From an uncultured Erysipelotrichaceae bacterium (lineage in GTDB: Bacteria > Bacillota_I > Bacilli_A > Erysipelotrichales > Erysipelotrichaceae): a DNA stretch of 64,000 nt. Under the pieces are notes generated by a model. The model did no database searches, was not told the origin of the DNA, and was given only the letters and a program-made list of their open reading frames with translations. The stretch spans positions 20,516-84,515 of the forward strand of contig CAMQRS010000002.1 in the NCBI GenBank assembly GCA_947036815.1, given 5' to 3'. Numbering within the stretch: position 1 is the stretch's first letter; the number at the start of each line of letters is the position of its first letter. Shown piece after piece: positions 63,236 through 64,000 of this stretch. Made by a program: the position numbers and the translations under genes.

Positions 63236-63262
63236 GAAAGAGTTCATTTATTGAACTCTTCA
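63236..63262 (-). terminator. Terminator-like hairpin after the LysM gene
   Basis: AAGAGTTCA/TGAACTCTT 9-bp stem, followed on the minus strand by only a modest T-run (CTTTCTATAT). Confidence 0.65.
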
Positions 63263-63265
63263 TGA

Positions 63266-63850
63266 CTATTTAATTGGTAGTACTAACAAGCTTTGTGTAG
63301 TTAACACTTTATTATTATTCACATTTATTAATTCATTTTCATCTACTTCATATCTCTGCGCAATGCTTGTATACGTATCCCCTTCTTTAATTACCACAAA
63401 TGAATAACTTGTAGATACATTATCATTTGCTTCAAACAGTTCTTCCATCATACTAAAATCTACATCATTATCTTCATTAAGTTCAGATACTGTCTCAGTT
63501 TCCACTTCTTCATCTTCTGGACTCGGATCTTCATCAATTAATCCATAGATACTAAAGTGAAACATGAACTTAACTTCATTGTCCAAAACTTCATAATCAT
63601 GATCAGAAAACTGAATTTCAAACTTTTCATCGCCTAATTTATCATTTGATGCAAATACATCAAAATCAAAGACTTCTTTAATATCCTTTACTTCTGTATC
63701 CGTTGTATATCTTCCTTCCATTTTAAAAGGTCCACAACAACGAATCCCTCCTGTTTCTGCTAAATACTTAAATTCATCATGGAACGTTAAGGAAATAACA
63801 TCATTAATTCCTTCAATTCGTATTGTTTTTTCTATATCAATTGTTTTCAT
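63266..63850 (-). CDS. LysM-domain protein with SpoVID-like layout
   Basis: 194 residues; the start at 63850 (MKTIDIEKTIRIEGIND) is chosen for AAAGGAT 6-7 bases before it. The N-terminal 100 residues are a beta-rich domain (GGIRCCGPFKMEGRY, FDFDVFASNDKL) reminiscent of the SpoVID/DUF3794 coat-assembly fold. A very acidic linker (EDEEVETETVSELNEDND) follows, then a C-terminal LysM (FVVIKEGDTYTSIAQRYEVD, VNNNKVLTTQSLLVLP). No signal peptide or membrane helix, so like SpoVID it may be made inside the mother cell. The sporulation link is inference from layout only. Confidence 0.6.
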   Translation of the reverse strand: MKTIDIEKTIRIEGINDVISLTFHDEFKYLAETGGIRCCGPFKMEGRYTTDTEVKDIKEVFDFDVFASNDKLGDEKFEIQFSDHDYEVLDNEVKFMFHFSIYGLIDEDPSPEDEEVETETVSELNEDNDVDFSMMEELFEANDNVSTSYSFVVIKEGDTYTSIAQRYEVDENELINVNNNKVLTTQSLLVLPIK

Positions 63851-63965
63851 AAGTACATCCTTTCCATACAATATATGTTGTCCAAATAAAAATATGAACC
63901 TAAATATATAATATTATTAAAGCTGTCATTGCATGCTTGCTCTTATTGGGTTCTACAATTTCTGG

Positions 63966-63994
63966 TGTTGGTGAGAAATCACCAACATCTTTTT
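63966..63994 (+). terminator. Strong plus-strand terminator with no visible gene
   Basis: TGTTGGTGA-GAAA-TCACCAACA: 9-bp stem with a GAAA tetraloop, followed by TCTTTTTATTTT on the plus strand only. The only plus-strand sequence upstream is about 110 bases of gene-free DNA containing TATAAT at 63907-63912. A small RNA, or the flank of a mobile element beyond the edge, would explain it. Confidence 0.55.
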
Positions 63995-64000
63995 ATTTTG

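Noticed and set aside
63930..64000. Left end of an ISL3-like insertion sequence (GGGTTCT start)
   Set aside because: Only a short resemblance from memory; no transposase is visible before the window ends.
1..64000. CRISPR arrays, tRNA or rRNA genes, prophage
   Set aside because: No regularly spaced direct repeats, no tRNA-like cloverleaf or rRNA sequence, and no phage structural genes were seen on reading both strands.

Overview
The window looks like a chromosomal segment of a low-GC Gram-positive bacterium. It is AT-rich by eye, ribosome binding sites are strong (AGGAGG type), and the sigma-A promoters are classical. Gene order repeatedly matches Bacillus subtilis: rplU-prp-rpmA-obgE, smc-ftsY-ylxM, dprA-topA-trmFO-xerC, rpsB-tsf-pyrH-frr-uppS-cdsA-dxr-rseP, and rodZ-pgsA-cinA-recA-rny-ymdB. 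A short SMC (978 aa), split cinA, short DprA and ComK-like protein on a compact chromosome suggest the Erysipelotrichia/Bacilli side of the Firmicutes. That placement is an inference. Almost every gene is on the minus strand; only ilvA, a Nudix gene and one lipid kinase gene are on the plus strand. No rRNA, tRNA, CRISPR array or intact insertion sequence was seen.

Layout, left to right. Positions 1-3560 hold the rplU operon read leftward: L21, the L27-trimming protease Prp, L27, Obg, a stand-alone C39-like cysteine peptidase, YbeY and a DgkA-type kinase cut by the left edge. Positions 3563-13110 hold dnaE and smc-ftsY-ylxM-ackA-nrnA. Positions 13142-20300 hold rpsB-tsf and pyrH-frr-uppS-cdsA-dxr-rseP (translation, UMP kinase, undecaprenyl, phospholipid and isoprenoid synthesis, intramembrane protease). 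Positions 20358-31340 hold topA-trmFO-xerC, dprA, an SPFH/NfeD membrane operon, ffh, a DUF815 ATPase and threonine ammonia-lyase. Positions 31339-43435 hold pspC, a MarR-regulated heterodimeric ABC exporter, rmuC, a ComK-like gene, ymdB-rny and rodZ-pgsA-cinA(C)-recA.

Positions 43451-64000 are more accessory: a lipid kinase with an aromatic-acid-exporter-like protein, an unexplained structured gap (45389-45783), a malate/lactate dehydrogenase family enzyme, a YdjI-YdjG-YdjH-like membrane module, the other half of cinA, two peptidases, a Nudix protein, an EF-G paralogue paired with an ankyrin protein, a candidate 26-residue small protein with its own control signals, a U32 enzyme, a second lipid kinase, an ArsR-regulated permease with two matching operators, and a LysM protein with a SpoVID-like layout.

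Most of the window is conserved housekeeping. The best leads are the ComK-like protein beside ymdB-rny, the small gene at 58231-58311, the C39-like peptidase, the pspA-less Ydj module, the ankyrin/EF-G pair, the riboswitch-like gap at 45389-45783, and a plus-strand terminator at the right edge with no visible gene.
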